Below are positions 13,064-24,984 of a stretch of 64,000 nt of DNA, one piece after another. Where the stretch lies: contig JAHQIY010000048.1 in the NCBI GenBank assembly GCA_019054805.1, positions 62,001-126,000 of the forward strand, in the 5' to 3' direction. The stretch's first letter is position 1. Every line of letters starts with the position of its first letter. The translations under genes were made by a program, and so were the position numbers. Below the pieces are notes generated by a model. That model ran no database searches and was not told the DNA's origin. It was given only the letters and a program-made list of their open reading frames with translations. The DNA is from Brachionus manjavacas. Taxonomy: Eukaryota > Rotifera > Eurotatoria > Ploima > Brachionidae.

Positions 13064-13970
13064 TTTGAATTTCTTAGCATCTTTATTATTTAGAAAAAAT
13101 AATTTATCATTAATCAGAGACTTATATAGATTTTAAAATTAAATTTTTAAGCAATTAATTTAAAGGTGATGCTAAAACAAAAAAAAAAGAAGAGAAAGAA
13201 TTGAAAATCATGAAGTCAGCTAAAGTAGCCTAGAAAATGATTGAGTTTTTTGCCTTTAAGCTTGAATAATTTTAAATCTTGTGATTTGATTATTCTTGAA
13301 AAATGTGATGCTAACAATATGTTTTTGTTATAAAAAAAATGATAAATTAACGAAAATTTGATATAATTTAAATTTAAATTATGCTAAATTTTGCAAGAAG
13401 CAAATAATGTTATACATCTATATGCATAGTAATAGCTTCTAGAGCTCAAAGTGGTAAAAATTTATTTACAAAATATATTTTTAAATAAAAAAAATCTTTA
13501 ATATTAATAAGATTAATATTTCGAAAGGTTTTCAAAAACTGGTTATGATTATTTTTTATTTATAAATTTCAATTTCATAATTTTGGTATTTAAAGACTTG
13601 TGAACTTTATTTAAAAATCCATAAAAATCAATTACCTTTTTTAAATAAGCTAACAGAAACATTTGGTCCCTGCTTAAGGTTAATAAAAGAAAAACATTTT
13701 ATTTAAACTATTTCTGTAAATCTTAATTATTAAATTATTTTAGTTTGATCAATTTAAAAAAAATTTATGCATCTTTTTCAAAATTCAAGCAAATTTTTGT
13801 TATTTTGGGTTTTATTTTTTATTTATTTGGTGAGATTTGTTTAAATTAAGAAAAAAATTTTAAATAAAAATTTTATCACTAAAAGTTTTGACTCTTTTTC
13901 AGATGCTTAAAAATTTTTCATATTTTCAATTGCTTTAACATTTAAGCAATAATGAGATAAAATGGGCATC
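13064..13970. other. AT-rich intergenic sequence upstream of ATP8A
   Basis: Must contain the ATP8A promoter. No exon or clear repeat recognised. Confidence 0.45.
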
Positions 13971-15302
13971 TTGAAGTTTATGATCAATTTTTTATGCTCA
14001 AAATGATCAAACCAAGGTTTTAAAAAATGAAATAAATTTTTGTTGCTTAATAGAATAGAATTTAAAGGTAAAATATGTGAGTATTTTTTTTGCAGAATTT
14101 CGCAGATTGTAACTTAAGCAATAACAAAATATGTTAAATCCAAAAATTTACCTCTGCATTAATTCTATTAACACTGAAACACCGATTTTTACGTTTAGTA
14201 CTAAAAGGGTCCATAACCCCTTTTAAAAAATATGATTTTTTGATAACTTAAGTTACCATAATTATCCAAAATATGCTAAAAAAATATACTGAATATAAAA
14301 TTAAATGTCTAGTATTAATTTTAATTTTGATTTTAAAAAAATATATAAACCTTCTTCCCTACACAAAGACCACATGTATTTTGTTTACATTTGTCACAAG
14401 TAAAGCTCGATTTGCTTCCATTACGGAAACAAATTGAACTTTATAAATTCTTGTTCACATCGCTTTGAGAGGAACATTTTGGCATTCTTGCATAAAAGAT
14501 TTCGATAAAAACTAACATAAATCTTTTTTTAAATGAAAATTTAGGATCTACTACTTTCAGGTGACAATTGGTACAATTCAATAAAAATGTATCATCGACA
14601 AGTTAAAAATCATGAAAAATTCTGACATTTTGGTCTCATTCATTTATTTAGTTTCTCATCTAAAATTCATTGTTTTCCTTAGACTTGCCGCTTCTCCGTT
14701 CTCAGTCAAACCCATATCGTTCTATTTTTAGATTTTTGTCAATGTAAGTTGCTGATTCTTCTTCGGGTTATTTATTACCTGTATTCATTCCCGGTATTGG
14801 GTTGATTGGTGTTTCCATTTTTTCTTCAAATCAAAGTTTTAATATCCTCATAATCATTATAATTATCATCAGATATTTCTTGTGCATGAAAGGTAGCTTT
14901 CATCGAGACTTGGTTCAAAAATTTATTATTTATTGTAGGAATTATTGAAATGTAGTAGAGTTTGGAAATAAAAAAATTAGCAATGTCTTTACTTCATTTT
15001 ACCAAAAAAATACAATATTTTTGTAGGATCCAAAAGAACCCTTTTCGAGTTTAACTTTTACCTTTTTTTTATGAAAATAAAAATATTTTGTAATCAAAAT
15101 TTATTAATTATAACATTTTTTTGATTTTAATTTTGATGGAAAAAAATCGTCAAAAATAATTAAATTTATTGAGCAATAAGCAAAATAAGTACCAAAAAGG
15201 TTCTAAAAAACCCCTCCGGGTTTGAGTGTTAAGAAATAACAATTTATTTTAAAACTTGTTTTGATCAATTTGAGCATCAAAAAATTAATCATAAACTTCA
15301 AG
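13971..15302. repeat. Inverted-repeat pair flanking the piggyBac-like element
   Basis: Left arm 13971-14016 (begins TTGAAGTTTATGATCAATTT, then ATGCTCAAAATGATCAAACC) is repeated in inverted orientation at 15255-15302 (reverse complement CTTGAAGTTTATGATTAATT, then GATGCTCAAATTGATCAAAA). The arms differ by only a few bases. A related motif, CATCTTGAAGTT, forms part of the arms of the fold-back element at 33487-33857, so this looks like an older fold-back element split by the TTAA-flanked insertion. Confidence 0.6.
14168..15232 (-). mobile_element. piggyBac-like element, degenerate, with TTAA target duplication
   Basis: Both ends lie on TTAA (14168-14171 and 15229-15232) followed by matching inverted termini CACTGAAACACC and CACTCAAACCC. 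TTAA duplication is the hallmark of piggyBac transposition. On the minus strand near 14340-14480 there is a cysteine-rich stretch, SSFTCDKCKQNTCGLCVGK, preceded by a frame with one stop, which resembles the C-terminal Cys-rich domain of piggyBac transposases. An acidic piece (SDDNYNDY) near 14830-14880 resembles the usual transposase N-terminus. The middle, with the DDD core, is not recognisable, so the copy is internally deleted. Confidence 0.6.
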
Positions 15303-17100
15303 TTATCGATAAAATGACTATTTTGATTTTCAATCGCTTTTATAAAAATTCAGTGAACATGAATTATGAAAAAAGGCTTTATAAGCAAAAACGAACGTAT
15401 AGAAATAGTAGCAGCAAAATGAATCATTTAATCATAATCATGAACTGAAAAATAAAAATTTTAATTTTTTGATTGAATTTAATAAATAATTTAAGTTAAA
15501 AGGAGATCTTGAAATTTTGATTTTAATTTATTCAAAAACTAAAGTTAAGTTTGATTTACACGTTAGGGTAAATTTTTTTTACTCCTTTCTAAATTTAAAA
15601 TCAGACTAATCTTCATTTTGAATTTAATATATTATTATTATTTATTAGTTCTAAGCCTCAAAGGCAAAAAAGATAAAAAAAAAAAAAAGAATAAAAACCT
15701 TTTAATCCATAAAAATAAAAGACGTAAAAAAGACTATTTTGAGTAGATCATTTAATAGTTTAAAAAAGTAAAATTATTCTAAACTGAGTTCCATTTTTAT
15801 TTATATTTGCGAGAACATAAACTTGGTCAAGTAATCAATCCACGAATTCTGTCTACAATTATATGATCTATTAAAACCAATGAAGTCTTTGGAATGTATT
15901 CCATTACATCCACATGTTCTTGAGCTGTTTGCAGTATGACGCATTCTTTTGTTCAAATGTAGAGTAATTCCAATGCAGAAACGACAACAAGTCCCAACAT
16001 ATTTTACTATTTTTTAATTGTTTCACTGAAAATAACCTGTGCTTCATATAAAACTGCTCTACCGTTTCGGCAAATTGAAGTTTATGATCAAATGTAAATT
16101 TCAAATCAAAATTTTTAGTTTATGATTAAATAAAATGCATTTTTTATAAATTTTTAAACTTTTTTAAATATGTTTTGTTTAATCTTTAATTAGGAAGAAA
16201 AATATATGAATTTTTATCTGAAGTAAAATTAAAATTAATATTTTGAAATTTTGCAATACAAAATTTAACTTTGTTCAGCTGTAAATATCATTTAAAACCA
16301 TAATTTGGATGCTTTAAAGTGGATTTTAAATTTGTCTTTAAAATTTTCAAACAAAATTTTAATAAAAATCAATTTAAGATCAATATGGAAAAAAAAGATT
16401 TTTTTTTTGTTAATTAAGATAATAAATATTTTTTGTTTAGTTAAAAAATATTTTAAAAAAGCTTTTTTCATCATTTTTATTAAGATTTTAATCTACTGAG
16501 CTTTGATCATGTGGTCATGATCATGAACTTCAAGTTGACTACCGTTTCCAGCCTTAGAATATCCAACATAGGACTAAATCTCGCAAATTTCTTGAAACTG
16601 AACACTCTTTTGCTAAATAGATTCTGTCTAATATTTTAAAATTTGTGTGAGACACTCCATCTTGCTTAGTAGGAGAGCTTCAAAGATTGAAGTCAAAGAA
16701 TGTGATACTGAGATAGTATATGCTATGAAAGAAAAAATTTCCAAAGAAAAAAATCCATTTAATATTCCATTTAAAGACCTTTGAAAAAATATGAAAGATA
16801 AGTTTATGAAAGGCCATAAAATGACTGACTCTAATTAAAATAAAACTATTTTTTTAATAATTTTGAATTTTTTTGATATTAAAAAAAATTGATTAATAAT
16901 TTTTTTGCCTTTTTGTTTTTAAGTCTGTCATTGATATTGAGACATAAGGATTTAAGGAAGAAAAAAATGTAAAAATTTAAAAAAAATTTCAAACTCAAAA
17001 ATTTTTATTTAGATTTAATTGAGATAAAATACGAGATTATACACATTGTTAAATGTACTTGGGCCGTAATTTGTTATAAAAAAAGACTTAACAAAAATAA
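15303..17100. other. Intergenic sequence with decayed unknown fragments
   Basis: Mostly AT-rich. A pair of short inverted motifs (TTGAAGTTTATGATCA near 16084 and TGATCATGAACTTCAA near 16517) relates to the fold-back family. From about 16690 to 16830 a plus-strand frame reads KIEVKECDTEIVYAMKEKIS and KNPFNIPFKDL before a stop; it looks like a dead coding remnant of unknown origin. No intact gene seen. Confidence 0.4.
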
Positions 17101-17571
17101 TCATAATAAGCCAGCTGATTTTGATTTTTCGTCTCTTTTGCTTGCCTGAATCTTGAATTGAGATATTTTGTAGTTGAAAGTTGGATTCGATTCAGATTCT
17201 GTACTTAAAGAGCCTGAGTTTTTTGGCTTTTCTTTAAATGAGAGTTCACTGCTAAATTTTGAATTGAAATCCACTTGAGAATCTTTAAATTGGCCCCAAA
17301 ATCCATCGTAATCAGATTTCGCAGATTTTGTTGACTGATTCCGATCGGCTTTTTTGTCCCTTATGTAACCCCAATATCCTTTTATGTTGGTTTCATAATC
17401 ATCTAGATTATTTGAGTCTATGCTGTAGTGGAAATCGTACCGATCTGAATATGTATCATGAATAAATGAATAATTTCGCGTCAAAGCATTCAATGCAGTT
17501 GTACGGTCTTGGATTGTTGAATTCGATGCTTTCTTTAAACAAAATTTGTCAAGTATGCTCTGAATGTGATA
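17101..17571 (-). CDS. Unrecognised protein with two FW/YW motifs (5' end uncertain)
   Basis: An open frame of more than 130 codons ends at the stop at 17101. It is Ser/Lys/Asp-rich with two spaced motifs, GYWGYIRDKK and GFWGQFKDSQ, and a basic C-terminus (KRDEKSKSAG). The frame stays open upstream to a good acceptor (CACATTCAG) near 17560-17571, adding SILDKFCLKKASNST, so this is probably the last exon. A possible first exon (MLHITSILQ near 17600) would require an intron of under 30 bp, shorter than its neighbours, so I do not set the start. No family recognised. Composition is more G/C-rich than the flanks, which supports real coding. Confidence 0.5.
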   Translation of the reverse strand, partial: YHIQSILDKFCLKKASNSTIQDRTTALNALTRNYSFIHDTYSDRYDFHYSIDSNNLDDYETNIKGYWGYIRDKKADRNQSTKSAKSDYDGFWGQFKDSQVDFNSKFSSELSFKEKPKNSGSLSTESESNPTFNYKISQFKIQASKRDEKSKSAGLL

Positions 17572-17599
17572 TTATGTAAGGTTTACTTGTAATATTGAG

Positions 17600-18634
17600 G
17601 TTATGTGAAGCATTTGAGAATTTTGGTTAAATGTATTAAAGCATCTAGTTCTCGAAAATTTATCGAATTTTTATATGTCAAAAAAATAGAAAATAATATT
17701 TACATGAAATTAAATGCACACTCTAAATTATATGCTTCTATTGTAAGCAAGCGAGTTTAGACTTTGAACCAAAATTTGAATTTTCTAATGCGTTCAAAAC
17801 CTTACAAAATTAATAATTTTTTCTTTTTGCCTTATTTTTTCCAATAAATTATTTAGGAAAATATGCTTTGTGAAATGTTTCAAAGCAATTACAAATCTGA
17901 CCAAATTGAATCGTAAAATTGGCAAATTATTAGCTTTAAATTTAATTATTATAAATTTATTTTGGAATAATATTCGTTAGTGATTAAAGCTAAACGAGTG
18001 TATAAGCCTCTTAAGAAAATAAATAAATTTAATATTCAAAAAATAACTAGATAAATTTTTTTTTTTAATTTTTATTAATTTTTAAAATTAGTTCTCTACC
18101 AAGAAATTTTCTAAGACTTTGATAACTTAAAAAAATGGATCCATCTACTCTTAATTTTTTTGATTAATTTCAATTTATTTAAGAATTAAATTTGGATTCA
18201 GAAAAGCAAATTCCTTAAAAGCTAATTTTGACTTTGAATCAAGAGAAAAAAACAATATTGCTCAAAAAAAGCTAAAAAACAAAAAAGGATGAATAAAAAA
18301 TTTAAGCAATTTTTAATAACCAGAAAAACTCAACTAAATACGGGCTAAAGCTGCTGACTGTGACAAGATTTTTCTCAATGTCCACTCGTCCATTTGAAGA
18401 CTATTTGGCAAGTTTGTTGAAATTTAATTTTTTTTCATTATGGGGTTTATTTTTAGCTTAATAATTTTCAATTGCAAATTTTCAAATTTGGTAACATAAA
18501 TTATTTAAAAATTAAAAAAGGCAAAAAAATTTAAATTTATAGTTATGTAGAAATTTTATTAATTTATTTTGGACATGGGCAAAAAATTATCCCAAAGTTG
18601 GTTTTGAGTTTTTTACAAATAAATCAAAATAAGA
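17600..18634. other. Intergenic AT-rich sequence
   Basis: No exon, RNA gene or obvious repeat found. It separates the small unknown gene from the MITE at 18635. Confidence 0.4.
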
Positions 18635-18781
18635 TACATTACCGGAAATTAACTTGTTACATCATATCATCTGATATCATTTAATATCATTTTTTTTTTC
18701 CTGATATTAGCTGACATCAGTTGATATCAAGTCATATCACCTGATATCAAATGATGTGACAAGTTAATTTCCGGCACTGTA
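18635..18781. mobile_element. 147-bp MITE (Tc1/mariner type, TA-flanked hairpin)
   Basis: A near-complete palindrome. The left end is TACATTACCGGAAATTAACT and the right end, reverse-complemented, is TACAGTGCCGGAAATTAACT, followed on both arms by TTGTYACATCA. TA lies at each end, as expected for Tc1/mariner target sites. The interior repeats TGATATCA several times on both arms, and the loop is a T-run. No coding capacity. Confidence 0.85.
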
Positions 18782-19065
18782 AAATCTTTGAGTGGAAATT
18801 TGGGGATATAGTGAAAAAAGGGAAAAATAGTAGCTTAATTTTTTGTAACGAAAAATATATATCTTTTTTGAGATATTGTTTAACAACTTTACATTTAATT
18901 TATGATGAACCTTCTATTCAAATTTCAAGTTAAATTTTTTAAATCAGAATTGGTGATATAGATAGTTGAAAATTCTTTTCTACTGTTTAAACTTTTATTT
19001 TTTACAATAAACAAATTTTTTAATTAAAATTTTCTAATTTGCAACACGATTTAAATTTAAATTTT

Positions 19066-21332
19066 TCATTGACGCTTTTCCTGTAAATTTTTCTCCGTTT
19101 CTGAAGCATTTTGCTTTTCCAAAAATCTCCTTTCAACCGAAAATAAAATACTAAAATAAAAAATTATTTTAAATTCTCACTTTTTTGAGTTAAGCAACAG
19201 TTCTCTTTTTTTAGCGTCAATTGAAAACAAATTTCTTGTTATAGGATTAGATGAAGTCGATGATAAATCAGAATTTTGACCAACATTTGATTCAAAACTA
19301 AAATCAAAAGTAACTTAATAATTAAAAATTGCAAAAAAAAATGAAAAATACTTGATTAATCTTTGATATCTTTGTCGAATAAAATTTGTAGATTCTTCGT
19401 CATCATTCTGATTACTACTGCTACTGCGATCATCTTCACTGGAATCGCTAATATCCTGCACAACATTGGTTTCTTGGACCAAATTTATTCTATTTTCTAA
19501 AATATTTTCGATTGTCACTTCAACAGAATTTGTTTGCCGCAAATCGTTTTGTATTTGTTCCATCGGTATATTGGGAAACATTTGAAAAACTTGATTTGTC
19601 ATATCATTGAGCCTCTCCGAGTCAATAGTTTGGTTGCGCATAAAATTTGAAAAAAGATCATTTTGGCTAATCACTTGGAGAGAAAAATTTGGCAACCATC
19701 TAAAATATCTTGAGCCATTAAATTGAAAAAGATTTCTAGATCTTGTTTGGGGATTTGTAGCTCGTGCAGCATTCTGGCTATCAGTCTGGGCAGGATCTTT
19801 GTTTTCTTGCAGTGATTTTCGGCATGTGGGACAAGATGTATCTTGTTCCAGCCAGGAACGCAAACAATTGCTTTAAAAAATCTTGCTTAAAGCATTCTAT
19901 TAGAATAGTAAAATCTTACTGATGAAACATGTGAGAACATGGTAAACGTCTTGCCCGTTCCATTGTGTCCCAGCAAACAGCGCACGTATTGTCATTCAAA
20001 TTTAACTCTTCTTGAGTAGCCCAAGGTATTTTTTTCTCCATTTTATCTAAAATTTTCAAATAATTCGAATGTCTTCTCATTCTTTTTTGAAGATCGATCA
20101 CTAATCTTTTTATTTCCATACAAATTACCAGACTTGCCATGCTTAGGTAAAAGTTACCATAAATCTTTTGAATAAAATAAATTTTTTTGCATCTATAGAC
20201 ATTCCGGTCTTACCAGCATATGAAAATAGTTCAATAAATCAGCACTTATTACAAACAGTTCAAAAACAAAATCAAGATAGTACTGAATTGTTCCTTTGTG
20301 ATTAAGTTGTACAAGATTGTAAATATCTACAATGTGAATTGAATATCTATCATTCCAAATTAAATGGGAAAATATTTACTTTATCAAAAAATTACTTGGA
20401 TATAACATAAAGAGATCGCAAAGCTAAAACAAAAGCCTGAAAAAAATTTTTTGTCTTAAAAAAATTTAGAAAGAATTTATTTTTTCTTTACTTCAGAAAA
20501 TAAAAATAATTTTTGGCTTGATGGTAAATCAACTAATTTATAATGAGAAAAGGACGCATATAGCAAATAAATACAAGACATGTTGATAAATACTAGAAGA
20601 GAAATTAATTTGACGTGATTTTTTAGCGGAGTAGCGGCTGAAAAAGACAGCTAAAAAAAAAAGATTAAAATTTTTTTCAATTTTTTCTCTTTTAGAGATT
20701 GATTACATATTCAAATCGATCTTTGCAAATTTGGCAATGGATGGATAAAAATCCAATAATTGAAAACCATGTGCACCATATTACCACTTGATAGATGTTA
20801 TCCAAATTGAGGACACCAAAAATGAAAATAAATTTGAGAAACATGAAGTTCCAAAATTGATCTTTGATCCTCTAAAAGAAAAATTGCGTCACAAAAAAAT
20901 CAAAAAGCAAATAATATGCAAGGAAGACTTACTTGTCTTTCCAGGGCTCTCAGCTTTCCAAAGAATATTTTTTGCAAAATTTTTCCAATAATTAGTAGAA
21001 CGCAATAACTAAAATTGATCAAAACCTAAAAGGAATTTTTTATTTTATAAAGTTAGAAAATAAACTGTCAAATTTACCCAAACACACCATGGTTCATTCA
21101 TTATTTCATTGTAAGCAAGCTCATAAAAACTTAGTTTGGACTTAAATTTAACAAAATCTTTTTCCTCTAAAATTTCATTTTTCAAGTGTCCTGCATTTTC
21201 ATTATCTTCCTTGCTTCTAATATCATGTATCAATTTATTCACATAGATAAAAACTATAAATAACAAACTAAGGCTGAATAAGCAATAGTGCTTTAAATTT
21301 GGTATTGGCAGTTTTTTTAAAAATATAATCAT
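19066..21332 (-). CDS. AMFR: AMFR/gp78-type ER ubiquitin ligase, RING + CUE (10 exons)
   Basis: Multi-pass ER membrane E3 ubiquitin ligase of ER-associated degradation. Exons 21078-21332, 20933-21025, 20707-20871, 20492-20650, 20396-20436, 20214-20346, 19920-20164, 19352-19870, 19181-19297 and 19066-19150 join in phase to 603 aa (human 643). N-terminal membrane part: KDQFWNFMFLKFIFIFGVLN, CKDRFEYLSFS. RING-H2: CAVCWDTMERARRLPCSHMF, then CLRSWLEQDTSCPTCR, with all eight metal ligands present. Then FNGSRYFRWLPNFSLQV, a CUE domain (QVFQMFPNIPMEQIQNDL), a Ser/Asp-rich linker, and a basic C-terminal helix (VERRFLEKQNASE) matching the p97-binding VIM. Start is the ATG before IIFLKKLPIPNL, matching the family N-terminus. 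Confidence 0.95.
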
Positions 21333-22232
21333 TGAGAATGGAATTTTTGTTAAATTAGACTTTCGAATAGATGGTCGGATAGTTCCGATTTATTTTTATG
21401 ACAGAACTTTTAAAATTGAGAACAATAATTTATGATAAATTATTAGATTTTAGAAGTTATTTAACATTTAAAATAAATTACGAAGTTGGCAGAGAAATTC
21501 ATGTATTCCCAATGAGCAAAAGCGTTCTTTGCTTTGCATTCAACTCGAGATTCGCCGTATTTAGTCTGTTACCAGCTAATAGATCATGAAATTTAAATTT
21601 TTCATAAATTACCATCCCTATGATATTTTGTCAAATGTTTTGAAGTATTTGTAAAAATAATTTAAGTAACTTATCAAAACTAAATTTACTTAATTTTTTT
21701 TTCATTTACCTCAATTTTAAAGACTAAATGGGTTTAGTCGATAGTGTGATCAAGAGGATAAATTATGAAAATTGAATTTTTTTTGTGATCAATTTATTAA
21801 TTATGTGACCATTTAAAAAAAAAGTGATCAAAAAAATAAAAGAAAATATTGAATTGAATAAAAAAAAAAACTATTTTCTTTTTCTTAAATTATATTTTTT
21901 CGTCTCCAAATTTTCATAAGCTTTTTAAAATGACTATTTATTTAGTCATAAGTCATAAAAGAAGATTTTTATTGATGTTTTTTATGAATTTTACATGTTT
22001 ATAAAAAATGAAAACTGATGAAAAATTTTGTTTGGTCAAATGGTGTTCAACAAGACCAGGAATTTTATATTCAATTATATCATTAAAGTCACTTGGGTAT
22101 AAACAAATATTACAAGTTTCTAAATGAAAATGATTTGCTGGTATACATTAGAGTAGATTATGAATATAAAGTTAATGAAAATACTGGTAGTTTTTATTGT
22201 ATTGTTCAATTCCGGAAATTTAGTATTTCCGG

Positions 22233-22322
22233 AATTAGCACTTAATAAGTGTTTCTTATTAATTAAAAAGTTTCGTTCATTAATAAAAATAAGTTTTCTT
22301 AATTAATTGTACTCTAAAACAA
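22233..22322. repeat. 90-bp direct repeat, copy 1
   Basis: The 90 bp starting AATTAGCACTTAATAAGTGT recur without visible change at 23307-23396. The unit opens with the palindrome CACTTAATAAGTG. Copy 1 lies inside hAT-like element A, copy 2 outside it. Confidence 0.8.
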
Positions 22323-22514
22323 ATTTTTTTGTAAAACATAATTTTCATGACTAATGCTTGGTCTTTAATTGTCTTAACCAAATTGATTCACAAACAAAAA
22401 AAACAAAACAATATTAAAAAAACAAAAAACAAAACAAAATATAAAAAAAAAGAAATTTTCATTTTCTGTGTATTATAGAATATAAACTTTAGTTTGATTT
22501 AAATTTTTTTTTTT

Positions 22515-22655
22515 TTCAAATCCTCTCTCCATACTGGACCTCCGAGCCTCTCTTCTCTTCGCACAAAAAAAAGGTAGATTGTATGAGGCCTTGCTTCGGA
22601 ACAACCTTGAGATTTCATCTCTCTAAAACTAAATATCTATCTATCTATCTAAATT
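22515..22655 (+). mobile_element. Non-LTR retrotransposon 3' end with (ATCT)n tail
   Basis: A GC-richer block (CCTCCGAGCCTCTCTTCTCT through GAGGCCTTGCTTCGGAACAA) ends in ATCTATCTATCTATCT, the tetranucleotide tail expected of a LINE 3' end. No reverse-transcriptase coding remains upstream. Confidence 0.55.
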
Positions 22656-23306
22656 TTTTTTGTGATCTTTTTTATTTAAAAAATTATCTTTTTGATCACA
22701 CTTTAGACTTGATCTCTCTGATCACACTTTTGGTGATCTTATGATCACACTATCGACTATACCCGACTAAATGGCAAAATTTATGGAATAAAAAATACAA
22801 ATTACATGAATTATTTAAAATAGTTCAGTTTGGATTTCAAAAAAAAATTTTTTTTAACCAAAAGTGGTGACTAAATCTATGGCCATATTTTTAGGAAGCA
22901 GCATAGTTATAAACACTGATAACATTATCTTTTAACTATGAATAAATTCATTTAATTTTATTTAAAAAAGCATTAATGTTTGAGAGGATCAAAATTACGG
23001 AAAGCTAATAAAATAGAAAAAAGTATTAAACAAGAAATTTAAAAAATTTTTTATCTTCAAAATAATTTTAGTTCGAATTTAAAATAATTGAAATTAAACA
23101 AATAAGATTGGCATAGTTTTTCGTTAGTAGATAATTGTTTTTTTCAGAAGATAATTTTATTTTAAAAAAAAGATAATTTAATGAAAAGATAAATGTTTTT
23201 GTTAGTAGATTTTCACCTTTTTCGGTAGATAATTATTTTGTTACGAAGATAATTGTTTTGTTAAGTAGATAATTTTTTTTATGTGTTAGATTAACTAATT
23301 ATACTT

Positions 23307-23396
23307 AATTAGCACTTAATAAGTGTTTCTTATTAATTAAAAAGTTTCGTTCATTAATAAAAATAAGTTTTCTTAATTAATTGTACTCTAAAACAA
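23307..23396. repeat. 90-bp direct repeat, copy 2
   Basis: Matches 22233-22322 over its whole length, ending ACTCTAAAACAA. Confidence 0.8.
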
Positions 23397-23509
23397 GTAT
23401 AAAAATCGATATCTATAATCAAACAAATGACCTAAAAGTGTAGCAGTAAAAGAAAAAATAACTAAAAGAAACATTGCCTAATTTGTCTTATATTTTTTTT
23501 TTGTTTTGT

Positions 23510-23546
<37 letters not shown>

Positions 23547-23664
23547 TTTTTTATTTTTATTTTTTGTAAATATTCCGTTTTTTTTTTATGTTCTATTTTC
23601 TTTTTTTTCGTATTTAATAATTTTATTTTATATTTCTTATTTTTGTTTTTTTGAAACATTTTAT

Positions 23665-23745
23665 TTAAGCTTGGCAAAGGAGCGAAAGCTCGAGCCAATA
23701 TTTATTTATTTAATTAAATAAAGACGTTTATCATCATCATCAAAC
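23665..23745 (+). mobile_element. Non-LTR retrotransposon 3' end with (ATC)n tail
   Basis: A hairpin-forming segment (GGCAAAGGAGCGAAAGCTCG) is followed by AATAAAGACGTTT and ATCATCATCATC, the layout of the other LINE 3' ends in this window. No coding sequence remains. Confidence 0.5.
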
Positions 23746-24984
23746 AAATGATGAAAATTCAAATCAAAGTGCTAGATTATCAAAGAGAAGAAAACCGTAA
23801 TAAACGGAATTAATTTTTTTTATTTTTTTCTTAATTAATTTTTTTTTCTTAATCAATTTTTTTTTATCTATTATAAAAAATTAATTTTTTTTCTTAATCA
23901 ATTTTTTTTATCTATTATAAAAAAATTATTATATATGATAAAAAACATTTATCTTTTTCTTTGTATTTTTTTATCTTTTAAAAAAAAATAAAATATCTTC
24001 TGGAAAAAATAAATATCTACTGACTAAAAATAGTCTCAAATAAGATTCTTATAAATTTTAATTTTAATTAATTTTTTTTTGGATTATTATTTGATTCTTT
24101 TGTATTACTGATCTCAAAATTTTTGGCCATAGATTTTTTAGCAAAAGCCGATAAATTTATCACCTAAAATTTATTAAATAATTAATTTTTCGTTTCCCAG
24201 AAATTATTGCTGAAAAATATATTAAGATATCTTAATAAAAATTTTTTCTAAATCTTAAATTTAAATTGATTTTAAAGAATCACTAATTAAAAGAAGATTT
24301 TTTTATTTATGAATTAATTAATATATTATTATTATTATTATTATTATTTATTTCATAAAATTACGCTTGTCTTGGCGATGTTTAAATATTATATACAGTC
24401 TTTAGCTAATTTTTTCGAATTCCCCATTTTCAGCATTCAAGTCAATAATGATGATTTATAAAAATAAATTTTAATAATTATTTTTCAAAAGAAAAAAATT
24501 AATTTAAAAAAAAAATCAAAAATTTAAAAAAGCTTTTATTAAGTACTGAAACAATGGATCAAGCTCGTTTTTGTGTTTTCAATTAAAAAATGTTCACATA
24601 ATCCGTTTATTGGTCACATAGATTTTAAAAAATAAACTTCAAGTAAAAGCATAGAGTAATGAAAAAAAATCTTTAAGCAAATTTCAGTAACATAACAAAC
24701 GGAACTTGAAGTAAATTGCGCTTTGAGGAAAAACGAAAATTTTATTACTTGCCCTTTGTGCAAACATATGATGAAAAATGAGCGCGGTTTAAAGTTACAA
24801 AAGACCAAAGAGCATTATGAATATTTTTCGGTCAAATAATATAAAGGTATTTAAACTTTATGAAATATTTCTCAAATTTAAAATAATCATCATAATAATA
24901 ATTATCAATAATCATATCGAAAAACCGTTGATGATCTTTTATTCCTCACTCAAAAAATAGTAGAATCAAGAAAAAAAAATTTTC

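Larger units (their letters stand above)
21730..22764. mobile_element. hAT-like non-autonomous element A (8-bp target duplication)
   Basis: Terminal inverted repeats of 23 bp with one mismatch: GGGTTTAGTCGATAGTGTGA (21730) and reverse-complemented GGGTATAGTCGATAGTGTGA (22764), each followed by TCA. They are flanked by an identical 8-bp duplication GACTAAAT (21722-21729 and 22765-22772), typical of hAT elements. Several subterminal GTGATCA motifs lie at both ends, like transposase-binding repeats. No transposase frame. The interior carries a LINE 3' tail (22515-22655) and one copy of a 90-bp repeat. Confidence 0.8.
22765..24984. repeat. AT-rich region with imperfect repeats and possible inverted ends
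   Basis: Contains imperfect repeats around TAGATAATTGTTTT (23100-23290), a poly-A run near 23517-23540, the second 90-bp repeat (23307-23396), a LINE tail (23665-23745) and an (ATT)n run near 24330. AAATCTATGGCCA occurs near 22873 and inverted near 24124, possibly ends of an old 1.25-kb element. No gene found. Confidence 0.4.

Noticed and set aside
16292-16499. Overlapping 60-64 aa frames on both strands
   Set aside because: Composition is almost only F, K, I, L and N, as expected from AT-rich non-coding DNA; no splice context or motif.
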